From positions 1 through 64,000 of the forward strand of contig DXDM01000005.1 in the NCBI GenBank assembly GCA_019115485.1: 64,000 nucleotides of DNA. The letters are read 5' to 3'. This document shows, in pieces, positions 31,346 to 42,400 of this stretch (within the stretch, counting starts at the first letter, position 1; each line of letters opens with the position of its first letter). The notes under the pieces are model-generated. The model was given only the letters and a program-made list of their open reading frames with translations. It was not told where the DNA came from and searched no databases. The DNA is from Candidatus Barnesiella excrementavium. GTDB taxonomy: Bacteria; Bacteroidota; Bacteroidia; Bacteroidales; Barnesiellaceae. The position numbers and the translations under genes were made by a program.

Positions 31346-31924
31346 TTGAAGTTTATGATGGAGGTGGTGATAGCGAAAATCCATGCGGCTTATCCGATTT
31401 CGCTCGAGACGGAGCAGGCGTTGAAAGAGAGTGTGACCGAGTGCCGTTTCCCCCGTCGTTACCAACTGGTGCGGGCGGGGATTTACTGCAAGTATGCCTA
31501 TTTTATCGAGCAGGGTATGACCCGCTCGTTCTGGCTGGTCAACGGCGAGGAGATAACCACCTCGTTCTCGTGCGAAGGGGGAATCGTGTTCAGCATGGAC
31601 GAACTCTACTACAACAAGGTGAGCGAGGAGTATGTCGAGACGCTCGAAGAGGTGGTGGCCTATCGCATCGCTCTGTCGCGGTTGCGCGAGCTGTTCCAGA
31701 CCAACCTCGAACTGGCCAACTGGGGACGTATCATTCATCAGGACGAATACCGGCGGTTGCATCGCTCGCACAAGGAGCGGCTCACCCTGTCGGCCCGCGA
31801 GCGTTACGAGGCATTCCAGCAACAGTTCCCGCAGGTGTGCCAGCGGGCTCAACTGGGATATATCGCCTCCTATCTGGGTATCACACTCTCGACGCTGAGC
31901 CGGTTGCGCCGGGGCAAAAAGTAG
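31346..31924 (+). CDS. Crp/Fnr-family transcriptional regulator
   Basis: cNMP-binding-like jelly roll (YQLVRAGIYCKYAYFIEQGMTRSFWLVNGEEITTSF) and C-terminal HTH (QRAQLGYIASYLGITLSTLSRLRRGKK). Confidence 0.85.
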   Translation: MKFMMEVVIAKIHAAYPISLETEQALKESVTECRFPRRYQLVRAGIYCKYAYFIEQGMTRSFWLVNGEEITTSFSCEGGIVFSMDELYYNKVSEEYVETLEEVVAYRIALSRLRELFQTNLELANWGRIIHQDEYRRLHRSHKERLTLSARERYEAFQQQFPQVCQRAQLGYIASYLGITLSTLSRLRRGKK

Positions 31925-32041
31925 AAGCTTGTCGGTCGTTTTTGACATAGGACAAATTTCATGCGGGGCAACCGTCGTACCTTTGCCGGTACAGTGCGCT
32001 GTTGCCGTAAGACAGAAATTCATCAAGTAAGAAAAATCATC

Positions 32042-33196
32042 ATGCAAAACATCTCTTCTGCCGCCTTCTCCGATACCAAACCTCATTACGAGTTGCTCGA
32101 CGGATTGCGGGGTGTGGCGGCTCTCCTGGTTGTGTGGTATCATGTGTTCGAGGGGTATGCCTTTGCCGGGGGAACCCTGATTGAGGGTATCAACCACGGC
32201 TACCTGGCCGTCGATTTCTTTTTCATTCTGTCGGGGTTTGTCATCGGGTATGCCTACGACGATCGCTGGGGCAAGAGCCTGACACTGAAAAACTTCTTCA
32301 AACGCCGTCTCATTCGGCTCCACCCGATGGTGGTCATGGGGGCGGTGCTGGGAGCCGTCACCTTCACGCTGCAAGGCAGTGTGCAGTGGGACGGTACCCA
32401 TGTGGCCACCTCGTTGGTGATGTTGGCTCTGCTCTGTGCGATGTTTTTCATTCCGGCCGTTCCCGGGGCTGCTTACGAGGTGCGGGGCAACGGCGAGATG
32501 TTCCCGCTGAACGGTCCCAGCTGGTCGCTCTTCTTTGAATACATAGGTAACTTGCTCTATGCACTGGTGCTTCATCGGCTCTCGACCCGCATCCTGACCG
32601 GGGTCGTAGTGGTGCTGGGAGTGGCCCTGGCCGCGTTTGCCACCTTCGACGTGTCGGGTTACGGCAATATCGGGGTAGGGTGGACGCTCGATACGGTCAA
32701 TTTCGTGGGCGGGTTGCTGCGCATGCTTTTCCCCTTTTCGATGGGGTTGCTGCTCTCGCGGCGGTTCAAACCGGTGCGGGTGCGTGGCGCCTTCTGGATC
32801 TGCTCGCTCATTTTGCTGGTACTGTTTCATGTACCCTATCTGCCCGGAAACGAGGCGATTTGCCTGAATGGGGTGTTCGAGGCCCTCTGTATCGTCGTGG
32901 TCTTCCCGCTGCTTATCGTGCTCGGAGCTTCGGGGGCTACTACCGATGCCTTTTCGACCCGGGTGTGCAAGTTCTTGGGCGACATCTCCTATCCGCTTTA
33001 CATTACCCACTATGCCTTCATGTACCTCTTTTACGCCTGGCTCATCGAGAAGGGTTACTTTACCTTTGGTGAGACCTGGCAGGTGGCCCTGTGTGTGTAT
33101 GTGTGGAATGTGGTGGTAGCCTACCTCTGCCTGAAACTGTATGACGAGCCGGTGCGTCGCTGGTTGACCCGCCGTTTTTTGAATAAACGCAAATAA
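32042..33196 (+). CDS. Acyltransferase 3 (OafA/YrhL-like) integral membrane protein
   Basis: YELLDGLRGVAALLVVWYHVFEGY; FFFILSGFVIGYAYDDRW; LNGPSWSLFFEYIGN; multiple TM helices. Confidence 0.93.
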   Translation: MQNISSAAFSDTKPHYELLDGLRGVAALLVVWYHVFEGYAFAGGTLIEGINHGYLAVDFFFILSGFVIGYAYDDRWGKSLTLKNFFKRRLIRLHPMVVMGAVLGAVTFTLQGSVQWDGTHVATSLVMLALLCAMFFIPAVPGAAYEVRGNGEMFPLNGPSWSLFFEYIGNLLYALVLHRLSTRILTGVVVVLGVALAAFATFDVSGYGNIGVGWTLDTVNFVGGLLRMLFPFSMGLLLSRRFKPVRVRGAFWICSLILLVLFHVPYLPGNEAICLNGVFEALCIVVVFPLLIVLGASGATTDAFSTRVCKFLGDISYPLYITHYAFMYLFYAWLIEKGYFTFGETWQVALCVYVWNVVVAYLCLKLYDEPVRRWLTRRFLNKRK

Positions 33197-33200
33197 TTAT

Positions 33201-33208
33201 TATTTTTG
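33201..33208 (+). promoter_or_regulatory. -7 box TATTTTTG upstream of GH84 gene
   Basis: TTG-N19-TATTTTTG. Confidence 0.5.
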
Positions 33209-33275
33209 ACCCTGAAAGAGAAAAAGAGGTACCTGGGGTGCGTCTTGACCATGAAAACAAAATCCTATATATAAT

Positions 33276-35846
33276 ATGATAAAGTGCAGAAAAGTATTGA
33301 CCGCCTGGGCTGTCGCGATGTTGGCCTGCGGTAGTGTGTGGGCGCAGGAGTCCGAATTTGATTTGACGACCCAGCGCTCGGAGTCGCAAGATGTATTGCC
33401 CGTCCCGGGGAAGAAACTCGATCACGCCGGTATTGTGGTGAATCCCACTCCGCATCAGATGACCCTCGACCGGACCCATGCGCTCGACCTCTCGCAGGGG
33501 GTGAATCTGAAAGACCGGCAAGGGTGCTTCTCGGCCGATGTGCCGTTTCTGACCCAACAGAAGAAGGGGGTGAAGCTCTCGGTCGATTTCGGGACGAAAG
33601 TCTCGCAACGCCAAGGGGTAAAGCCGGTGTCGGGAGCCTATCGGTTGAAGGTGGACAAGAGCGGCATCGAGATTGTGGGTTACGACGAGCGGGGAGCCTT
33701 CTACGGATTGCAGACGCTGCGCCAGCTGGTCGAGAGTCCGGCCGTAGCCGAGGGCCGTTTACCCTATGTTGAAATCAACGATTATCCCGATCTGAAATAC
33801 CGCGGGGTGGTCGAGGGATTCTACGGTACACCCTGGTCGCACGAGGTGCGCATGTCGTTGATCGATTTCTACGGCAAGTTCAAGATGAACAGCTACCTCT
33901 ACGGACCCAAGGACGACCCCTATCACAGTTGCCCCAACTGGCGGTTGCCCTATCCCGAGCAGGAGGCTCGCCAGATTAAGGAGCTTATCGAGGCGTGTCG
34001 TCGCAACCGCGTCGATTTCGTATGGGCCATTCACCCGGGGCAGGATATCAAATGGAACGAAGAGGATTATCAGAACCTCGTGAATAAATTCAACTGGATG
34101 TACGACTTGGGCGTGCGAGCCTTTGCCCTCTTCTTCGACGATATTTCGGGCGAGGGTACCAACCCTGTGAAGCAGACCGAACTGCTCAATCGCCTGACTG
34201 CCGATTTTGTCAAGGCCAAGGGCGATGTGGCTTACCTCACGGTTTGTCCCACCGACTACTCCAAGTTGTGGGCCAATCCCACACCGCAGGGGCCTTTGGC
34301 CATTTATGGCAATACGCTCGATCCCTCGGTCGAGGTATTCTGGACTGGCGACGTGGTGTGCAGCGACCTTACGCCCGAGACGATGGCATGGGTCAACAGC
34401 CGTATCAAACGTCCGGCTTATTTTTGGTGGAACTATCCCGTGAACGACTATGTGCGACACGTCATCTTGCAGGGCCCGGTCTATGGTCTCGATACCACCT
34501 TGACAGCCAATGACCTTTGCGGTATTGCCAGCAATCCCATGGAGTATGGCGAAGCCTCGAAACTGGCTCTCTATGGAGTGGCCGACTATACCTGGAATGT
34601 AGCCGACTACAATCCCATCGACAACTGGGAGCGTGGGTTGGGCGAACTGATGCCCGAAGCTCGCGAGGCCTATCGCACCTTTGCCATTCATTCGTGCGAT
34701 ACCGAGAACGGATACCGTCGCGACGAGTCGTGGGAGACGCGTACCTTCCGCCTGGCCGACTGGAACGATGCGGCTGCCGAGGCCCTGTGGCAGGAGTTTG
34801 ACCGGGTGGAGAAGGCGCCCGGCGAAATAGAACGAGGTTGTGACAACCGGCAGCTGGTGAAGGAGCTGAAACCTTGGCTTCAAGAGTTTGAGAAACTGGG
34901 CGCACGCGGGAAACGGACCATCGAGTTGGCCCGTCTCTATCGCAGCGACGGCGATCGAGCCGAGTTCTGGACCCGTTTCGTGCAGAATCTTATGAGCGAA
35001 TCGGCTCGGGCTGCCTACGAGGCTCATAAGATAGGGACGATGAAACTGCAACCTTTCTACGAAAATGCCATGGACGATATGGCGCACGGTTTTCTGGCCC
35101 GGGTGTGGGGTGAGACGCCGCTCTATTACAAGGGTATCGGCTCGTTCAGTACGGTCAGGACTCCCCAGGCTAAACTTATGTTGGATCACGATACGGCAAC
35201 TTATTATACCTCGGGCATTGCCCAAAAGGCGGGCGACTGGATTGGTCTCGACCTGGGTAAGGTCGAACCGGTTATCGAGGTGTCGATTCTGCAAGGCCGC
35301 AACTCGGTCGACGATGTCGACTATTTCGACCACGCCGTAGTGGAATATTCGGTCGACGGGAAAACGTGGAAGCCCCTTACCGATGAATTGAAACAGCAAT
35401 ACGTTATCGACTGGCGCGGCGAGGCCGTGCAAGCCCGGTATGTACGCTTGAAACGACTTGAATCGGCCCGCACCAACTACGCTTCGATTCGTTCGTTCGA
35501 GGTCAATCCTCCCCGTATCGAGCGTTTGGGCTTCGAGCTGAAAGCCGACGATGTGTCACAGGCTCTCTACCTGTTCGACGGTCAGTTGGGCACGAGTTAT
35601 GGCAACGAGGGAACCATCACCTTCGGGGTGAAGCCCGGGGTGGAAGCCTATACGTTGCTGATGAACGAGCGGGAGGACGGCAATCGGTTGGCCTTGACCG
35701 TGAAACAGTTGGCTGCCGACGGTTCGACCTTGGCCGAGACCGGAGTCACCACTCCGTTCCATACCATCGAATTACTCCCCGGAGCTTCGGCTGTGCAACT
35801 TTTGGGCGAAGCCGAGATTTTTGAAATTGTGCCGATTAAGAAATAG
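33276..35846 (+). CDS. GH84 beta-N-acetylhexosaminidase (O-GlcNAcase-like) with C-terminal F5/8-type region
   Basis: YRGVVEGFYGTPWSHEVRMSLIDFYGKFKMNSYLYGPKDDPYH; catalytic DD in FALFFDDISGEG; VCPTDYSKLW. Confidence 0.96.
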   Translation: MIKCRKVLTAWAVAMLACGSVWAQESEFDLTTQRSESQDVLPVPGKKLDHAGIVVNPTPHQMTLDRTHALDLSQGVNLKDRQGCFSADVPFLTQQKKGVKLSVDFGTKVSQRQGVKPVSGAYRLKVDKSGIEIVGYDERGAFYGLQTLRQLVESPAVAEGRLPYVEINDYPDLKYRGVVEGFYGTPWSHEVRMSLIDFYGKFKMNSYLYGPKDDPYHSCPNWRLPYPEQEARQIKELIEACRRNRVDFVWAIHPGQDIKWNEEDYQNLVNKFNWMYDLGVRAFALFFDDISGEGTNPVKQTELLNRLTADFVKAKGDVAYLTVCPTDYSKLWANPTPQGPLAIYGNTLDPSVEVFWTGDVVCSDLTPETMAWVNSRIKRPAYFWWNYPVNDYVRHVILQGPVYGLDTTLTANDLCGIASNPMEYGEASKLALYGVADYTWNVADYNPIDNWERGLGELMPEAREAYRTFAIHSCDTENGYRRDESWETRTFRLADWNDAAAEALWQEFDRVEKAPGEIERGCDNRQLVKELKPWLQEFEKLGARGKRTIELARLYRSDGDRAEFWTRFVQNLMSESARAAYEAHKIGTMKLQPFYENAMDDMAHGFLARVWGETPLYYKGIGSFSTVRTPQAKLMLDHDTATYYTSGIAQKAGDWIGLDLGKVEPVIEVSILQGRNSVDDVDYFDHAVVEYSVDGKTWKPLTDELKQQYVIDWRGEAVQARYVRLKRLESARTNYASIRSFEVNPPRIERLGFELKADDVSQALYLFDGQLGTSYGNEGTITFGVKPGVEAYTLLMNEREDGNRLALTVKQLAADGSTLAETGVTTPFHTIELLPGASAVQLLGEAEIFEIVPIKK

Positions 35847-35971
35847 GACGACGACACACTGTCGCAGATATACGAGGGGTGGCCCAGTGGGGTTGCCCCT
35901 CGGTGTTATATCGGGTATGAGGCTGACAGTCGGGTAGGCCGGGCGTGACAAAAATACAGTCGCGACCGGTT

Positions 35972-35987
35972 TGGCAGTGTTTTTGAT
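35972..35987 (+). promoter_or_regulatory. Candidate sigma-54-like -24/-12 element upstream of grpE
   Basis: TGGCAG-TGTTT-TTGAT; GG and GA dinucleotides 12 nt apart as in -24/-12 promoters, but -12 GC is GA. Confidence 0.35.
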
Positions 35988-36062
35988 ACTATATAAATGC
36001 TTGTTGAAGGTTAATCCTTCGGGAGGAAGAGTATGAATCGTAAAAAAAGAAAAACTAAAAAT

Positions 36063-36674
36063 ATGGCTGAAGAAAAAAAATGCGAGAAATCGCAAGTGGT
36101 TGAGGAAGAGGCTCCTGAAAAAGAGAAAACGGAACCTTGTGAGCAACAGACCCAGGAGGCGGAGACGGGTGAACCCGAAGCCGCAGCTGAGGAAAATGAG
36201 GTTGACGAGGCTGCCAAATTGTCAGCCGAGTTGGACACGTTGAAAGCTACCATCGAAAAGATGCAGAAGGACTATCTGCTGTTGATGGCCGAGTTTGATA
36301 ATTTCCGCAAACGGACCTTGCGTGAGAAGGCCGATTTGATTAAGAACGGCGGTGAGAACTGTATGAAGGCTATCCTGCCGGTTGTCGACGACTTTGAACG
36401 GGGATTGGCCGCTGTGGAAAAGAGTAACGACCTGGAAGCCGTAAAAGAGGGCATGAATTTGATATACAACAAGTTCAAAACCTATCTCGAACAAAACGGC
36501 GTGAAAGAGATTCCCACGCAAGGAGCCGATTTCGATACCGAGTATCACGAGGCTGTAACCACCTTCCCGGCTCCCGATCCTGCCCAAAAAGGTAAGGTGA
36601 TCGACACGGTTCAGAAGGGCTATACGCTCAACGACAAGGTGATTCGTTTTGCCAAAGTAGTAGTGGGAGAATAA
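36063..36674 (+). CDS. grpE: Nucleotide exchange factor GrpE
   Basis: LLLMAEFDNFRKRTLREKADLIKNGGE; YHEAVTTFPAPDPAQKGKVIDTVQKGYTLNDKVIRFAKVVVGE; followed by dnaJ. ORF track opens at 36033; MAEEKK at 36063 also possible. Confidence 0.95.
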   Translation: MAEEKKCEKSQVVEEEAPEKEKTEPCEQQTQEAETGEPEAAAEENEVDEAAKLSAELDTLKATIEKMQKDYLLLMAEFDNFRKRTLREKADLIKNGGENCMKAILPVVDDFERGLAAVEKSNDLEAVKEGMNLIYNKFKTYLEQNGVKEIPTQGADFDTEYHEAVTTFPAPDPAQKGKVIDTVQKGYTLNDKVIRFAKVVVGE

Positions 36675-36696
36675 CGATTTAGAGGGATAGAGAGCA

Positions 36697-37857
36697 ATGG
36701 AAAAGAGAGATTATTATGAAGTGCTGGGGGTTGCCAAGAATGCAACACCCGAAGAGATAAAGAAGGCATACCGTAAAAAGGCCATTCAATATCACCCCGA
36801 TAAAAATCCGGGAAATAAGGAGGCCGAGGAGAAATTCAAAGAGGCAGCCGAGGCCTACGAGGTATTGAGCGATCCCGATAAGCGGGCTCGTTACGACCAG
36901 TTCGGTCATCAAGGTTTGGGCGGCGCAGCCGGTGGCGGTTTCAGCGGTGGCGGTATGTCGATGGAAGATATCTTCTCGCATTTCGGCGATATTTTCGGAG
37001 GAGGTTTTGGTGGCTTTGAAGGCTTTGGTGGCGGCAGCAGCTCGCGTAGCGGCGGTCGTCGGCATGTCAACAAAGGTTCCGACCTGCGTGTAAAGGTAAA
37101 ACTGACCCTGAAAGAGATCGCTACGGGAGTCGAGAAGAAAATTAAGGTTCCTAAATATGTAAGTTGTACCTACTGTAAGGGAACCGGCGCCGAGAACGGC
37201 ACGGCCTATACCACGTGCTCGAAGTGTAACGGCTCGGGTGTAGTGACACGGGTTCAACAGACCTTCCTGGGAGCCATGCAATCGACCACGACCTGTCCCG
37301 ACTGTGGAGGCGAGGGACGTATCATTACCAAGAAATGTCCTCACTGTGCCGGCGAAGGTATCGTGCGCGAGGAGGAGGTAATCACCCTCAATATTCCTGC
37401 CGGTGTATCGGAGGGTATGCAACTCTCAATGGCGGGGAAGGGAAATGCAGCTCGTCATGGAGGTGTGAATGGCGATTTGCTCATTCTTATCGAAGAGGAG
37501 CCGCACCCCGATTTGGTACGCGACGAGAACGACTTGATATACAATCTGCTCCTTGATTTGCCTACGGCTGTGTTGGGCGGTTCGGTCGATGTGCCCACGC
37601 TCGACGGCAAGGCTCGTATCAAGGTAGAACCGGGCACCCAACCCGGCAAGATATTCCGCTTGCGGGGTAAAGGTCTGCCCTCGGTCAATCGGTATGGGGT
37701 GGGCGATTTGATAGTGAACGTTTCGGTCTATATCCCTGAGAATCTCAACGCTGCCGAAAAGAAACATTTCGAGGAGTTGAAGACCTCTCCCAACATGCAG
37801 CCTACGCTCACTACCAAACAACGTATATTCAGCAAGTTGCGTCACATGTTTGAATAA
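36697..37857 (+). CDS. dnaJ: Chaperone protein DnaJ
   Basis: J-domain with HPD (YHPDKNPG), G/F region, four CxxCxGxG zinc motifs, C-terminal domain. Confidence 0.98.
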   Translation: MEKRDYYEVLGVAKNATPEEIKKAYRKKAIQYHPDKNPGNKEAEEKFKEAAEAYEVLSDPDKRARYDQFGHQGLGGAAGGGFSGGGMSMEDIFSHFGDIFGGGFGGFEGFGGGSSSRSGGRRHVNKGSDLRVKVKLTLKEIATGVEKKIKVPKYVSCTYCKGTGAENGTAYTTCSKCNGSGVVTRVQQTFLGAMQSTTTCPDCGGEGRIITKKCPHCAGEGIVREEEVITLNIPAGVSEGMQLSMAGKGNAARHGGVNGDLLILIEEEPHPDLVRDENDLIYNLLLDLPTAVLGGSVDVPTLDGKARIKVEPGTQPGKIFRLRGKGLPSVNRYGVGDLIVNVSVYIPENLNAAEKKHFEELKTSPNMQPTLTTKQRIFSKLRHMFE

Positions 37858-37889
37858 AATAGATACACATAGGATATGATAAACAAGAC

Positions 37890-37929
37890 CGTCCGGTACA
37901 TCGTGAAGATGTGTTGGGCGGCTTTTTTT
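37890..37929 (+). terminator. Rho-independent terminator of grpE-dnaJ
   Basis: CCGTCC-ggt-ACATC...GATGT-gtt-GGGCGG followed by c-TTTTTTT. Confidence 0.75.
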
Positions 37930-38130
37930 GTTATGTCACTCCCCACTCTTCACTACATTCGATGGGGATAATACTTAGAGCTATTAGTCGGTAACTTTGG
38001 ATTTCAAGCCTGTGACCCCAAATGACAAGACGTATATACATTATTATATATAGTACGTTTCCGGTTTTTCGTATTTGAAGTGCACCTTTTTGGTAATTTC
38101 ACAACCCAAGTAGAGCATAATCCCGGCTCC

Positions 38131-39036
38131 TTAGTGTGTTTGCGTGATGGTATTGTAAATGATATGGGTAATGCGGGCGATAAGGGCTGCATTTTTGGAG
38201 TCGCTTTCGTGAGAGTCTTTCACAAAAATAACCAGATAGCACCGTCGGCCATCGGGCAGGTAGATGCAGGCTGCATCGTTATCGGCTATGGTTAAGCCGT
38301 TGATTCTTCCTGAACTGCCTGTTTTGTGGCCTATCGTAATTCCGGCAGGGAGCCCGGCTCGTATTTTGTTGCTCCCGGTCGAGGTTTCGATGAGAGTAGA
38401 GCATATGAAGCGGGTATGTTCGGCGTTGAGCAGGGAGCCGTCATGGATTTTTTTCAGCAGATGAGCTACCGACGAAGGGTGTGCCCAATTGTGGTAACAG
38501 GCCGAAGTGTCTTCATGCATCGAGGCTTCGGTTTCGGTGAGGTCGTAGCCTGTGAGCCCCACACGGTCGGTGCAGGCTTTGACGGCCTCGATACCTCCGG
38601 CGTAGTCGATGAGAATGTCGCAGGCGTTGTTGTCGCTCAGGGCAAGGGCATAGTACAGCAGGTCGGCATATGAGATGCGGAAGCCTCCCGACGGGTAGCG
38701 GTCGAGTAGCGGACTATATGTGTTGCGCCGCATTTGGATAGAGTCGATTTGTCGTGTATCGTGGAGAAGGGTACCTTCGGTCTCCATGCGTTGGAGGGCC
38801 GCTACGGCTACATGCAACTTAAATACACTCATGAGCGGATAATGTATGGTATCGTTGTAGGTATAGAGATGATTGTCAAGCAAGTATGCTACTCCGACGT
38901 CTGACTTGAACCCTTGTGTGGCTAGGCGAATTTGTTGGTTGACGGTCTGTTGGGTTTGCCCTTCCCGGGCAAAGGAGGGTAGGGAGCAGGTCCATAGAAC
39001 CATAGTCAGAGATAAAACGATTGTATACTTGTACAT
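38131..39036 (-). CDS. Class A beta-lactamase, PER/CfxA-like (subclass A2 type)
   Basis: SVFK (SxxK), SDN, omega-loop TEASMHEDTSACYHNWAHP, KTGSSG; signal peptide. Confidence 0.93.
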   Translation of the reverse strand: MYKYTIVLSLTMVLWTCSLPSFAREGQTQQTVNQQIRLATQGFKSDVGVAYLLDNHLYTYNDTIHYPLMSVFKLHVAVAALQRMETEGTLLHDTRQIDSIQMRRNTYSPLLDRYPSGGFRISYADLLYYALALSDNNACDILIDYAGGIEAVKACTDRVGLTGYDLTETEASMHEDTSACYHNWAHPSSVAHLLKKIHDGSLLNAEHTRFICSTLIETSTGSNKIRAGLPAGITIGHKTGSSGRINGLTIADNDAACIYLPDGRRCYLVIFVKDSHESDSKNAALIARITHIIYNTITQTH

Positions 39037-39082
39037 ATTATTTTAATTTTAAGTGTTTAAAAGTAAGATAAAATTGAGGATA

Positions 39083-39120
39083 TAAATTTGTTTTTATCGT
39101 TATTAACAAGTGTTAATAAC
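39083..39120 (+). promoter_or_regulatory. TAAATTTG box plus 9-bp inverted repeat in the bla/susC divergent intergenic region
   Basis: TAAATTTG 39083-39090; GTTATTAAC-aagt-GTTAATAAC 39099-39120. Confidence 0.4.
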
Positions 39121-39489
39121 AGAGTGAAAGAATAAACTGTATTTGTGAAACAAAATGTAGGAGCTGATAATTGGGGGAATCTTGGTGATAGCCTTTTGAG
39201 AAAGGGAGCGGCCGTAAATTGAGAATGCTTCTAAAAGAAGAAAAAGAGAAGAGAAAGTAAAAAATATATATATGATAATTTAATTGAATATCAGTAAATT
39301 ATATTTTTATGACTTGATATTTCTTTATTTTCTAAAAAAAATATACAAATTTCACTAGGGGTAAACGTAGATTTAGGGTTAATATTAATGACACGATGTG
39401 TAAAAACGTTTCGTAATATTATATCAGAGTTTGTATACGAGAGAGAAATGTTTAAATAGAGTTACATTGAACAATTAAATCTAAAAAGC

Positions 39490-42400
39490 ATGAAAAAAAA
39501 TCAGACGTGCAAAATTGGGCTTTTGGCGCTTGTGCTGTCTCTTTTTGCTCCATGTATGGCAAGTGCCATGGAGCAACCGGCAGGGCAAGCTGCTGCAAAA
39601 GAGACTCAGTTGAACAAACACCGTATTAAAGGTGTGGTTTCCGACGAAACGGGCGAACCGTTAATCGGTGTGAGCGTATTAGTGAGAGGAACAGCAATTG
39701 GTGCCTCTACTAATATAGATGGTGTTTATTCGATTGAGGTCCCGAATAACAACGCCGTGCTTGACTTTAGTTATGTGGGATATCAAAAAGCGTCGCTGTC
39801 GTTGGCTGGTGCTACTTCATACGATGTGGTTATGAAGGAGGAGACCCGTGTCTTGGACGAGGTTGTTGTAACGGCCATGGGTATTTCGCGCGAATCCAAA
39901 ACACTGACTTATGCCACTCAAACCATTAAGAGTGAAGAGGTGACTCGTATCAAGGAGACGAACTTTATCAATTCACTCCAAGGTAAGAGTGCCGGTCTTA
40001 CCATTGTTCCCAACAATACGGGTGCTGGTGGAGGAGCTTCCAAGATTGTGCTTCGTGGTTCCACCTCAATTCTCGGAACCAACCAACCGTTGATTGTTAT
40101 CGATGGTGTGCCTATGCAAAATGGTATGGGTAAACAGGCCGGTGAGCAAATGATTTATAGTGGGGAGCGCAGTAGCGATGACCTCTTGTCTACGATTAAC
40201 CCCGAGGATATCGACAACATGACCATTTTGAAAGGTCCGAATGCCGCAGCTCTTTATGGTAGCGCTGCTAACAATGGTGTAATTATTATTACGACCAAGT
40301 CAGGTGCAGCGGGTGCCGTGAAGGTAAATATTTCGAGCTCCACATCGGTTGAGACGATAGCCATGTATCCTCGTACACAACAAATATATGGTATTAGTGA
40401 TGGTGGCCAATGGGCGGCGTGGGGTCCGAAAATCGGTACTCGCTCGGCCGATGAGTTGGCTTCGTCTCCTTATCTGATGAATTCGGCCCGTAGTGCAGTG
40501 AAAGATTTCTTCAATATGGGTTTGACAACCAATAACGGTTTGACATTGAGCGGAGGTACTGAGAATTTCCGTACCTATTTCTCCTATAACAATACTTATC
40601 AAACCGGTTTGCTCCCGAACAATAAGTTCAATCGTCACAATGTCATGTTTAAAGAGACATTCTCGTTGTTTGACAAGCGAATCAATATCAACACGAGTTT
40701 GAACTGGATTCATCAAAAGACCGAAAACGGCCCTATCGTAGGTAAGGCTTTGAGTGCTCTTCATGCCTTGTACCGTACACCGGCCGATATTGATATGCGG
40801 TATTTCAAGCACAATTATCAACACCCGGGTACTGCTGCCGATAATATTGTCAGTGATCCCAAATTGGGTAACCCCAAATTGTTAGGGCAGCCGGTTCAGA
40901 CTTGGTATTGGTATGACCAGCATTTGAACAATCCCTATTGGGTTGCCAATATGTTGAACGATGCAACAAAACGTGACCGCTTGATGGCTAATGTAACATT
41001 GGATGCTAAAATTTGGCAGAACATTAAGTATCAGACTCGTTTCAGCGTCGACTATGTAGTAAACAACAACTTGAATGAGGAGTATGCCGGCATGAACCGG
41101 GTAGGTTTTGACTATGTGGGTGGTAAATATTATTCGAGCAACTCGCGTTCGAGTGATATCTATAATGACCACATGCTTACCTGGGATGACCGTTTTGCCG
41201 ATAAAATCGATGTGAATGTTGCCGTAGGTACCAGCTTCACGCGTCACTATGATCGTAACTCAAATATTACTACGGCGATAGATACTTGCGGTATTCCCAA
41301 TGCCTTTGTTCCTCAAAACAGTTTGAAGAGACGTCCCAACAGTGCTGTTGACGGTTCAGCTACCTCGGCATACGATAGCTGGAACAACAACGACTGGAGT
41401 ACGGCCGCTTTTGCTACGGCTTCTATCGGTCTGTTCGACAAAATTTATCTCGACGGTAGCTACCGGTTGGAATGGGCACAATCGTTCCAGCAGTTTACAC
41501 AAGGTAGCGGTTACAAATCGTTCGACTACTATTCGGCCGGAGCTAATGTCCTCCTCGACAAATTCTTGCCTCGTAGAGATTGGCTCAATCAGTTGAAATG
41601 GCGTGGTAGCTGGTCGGTTGTGGGTAACCCCATTCCCAATACGCTATTCGCTCGTCAATTCATCGATTTTGGTACGGGCGTTATTAGTACCCGTCCGCCG
41701 TTGTTCGACAATCCTCTGCCCGAGACGACAACTTCGTTTGAAACCGGTCTTGACGTGTGGATGTTTGAAAACAAATTTAATTTTGACTTGACCTACTATA
41801 ACTCTACGCTTCGTAATCAGTTCCTGTATGTTACTACGGCCAACGGAGAATCCAAACCTGTGAACACGGGTGTGATTCGCAACTACGGTTTGGAATTCCA
41901 AGCTGCTTATCGTTGGAATTTCCATAAGGATTGGCGTTGGCAAACCGGATTTAACATCGCCTGGAACGACAACCGCATCTTGGAAACCTACAAAACCGAG
42001 AGTGGAGCTCCTTATGAGGTGCAGCAAGGACCTAACGCATTTAAAATCAAATATATAGAAGGTGGTCGATTTGGCGATATCTATGTCAACTCGTTCGCTC
42101 GTGACGAAAATGGTTACATCAAGGTCAACAATCCCGGGGACTATGAGAACGCCGTTCCCGTAATGACCTCAGGTAAATATGAAACCTATGTGGGGAATAT
42201 GACATCGCCCATCACGTTGGGTTGGAACAACACCTTTACCTGGAAGAACCTCAGCCTCTATTTCTTGATTGACGGACGTATTGGTGGTAAGGTGATGTCG
42301 CTGACCGAGGCCGACCTCGATTTGTACGGTCTCTCTGAACGTTCGGCACAAGATCGTCTGAACGGTGAGCGAGTAATCCAAAACGGTAAAGAGTATATTC

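Noticed and set aside
31181-33010. 609-aa minus ORF over acyltransferase and Crp/Fnr regulator
   Set aside because: Spans two well-supported plus-strand genes; His/Gln/Pro/Arg-rich translation typical of antisense shadow.
33759-35432. 557-aa ORF antisense to GH84 gene
   Set aside because: Antisense shadow; GH84 motifs on the plus strand are unambiguous.
37990-38130. Possible gene remnant downstream of bla (MLYLGCEITKKVHFKYEKPETYYI*)
   Set aside because: Only 24 codons, no recognisable family; insufficient evidence for a pseudogene.
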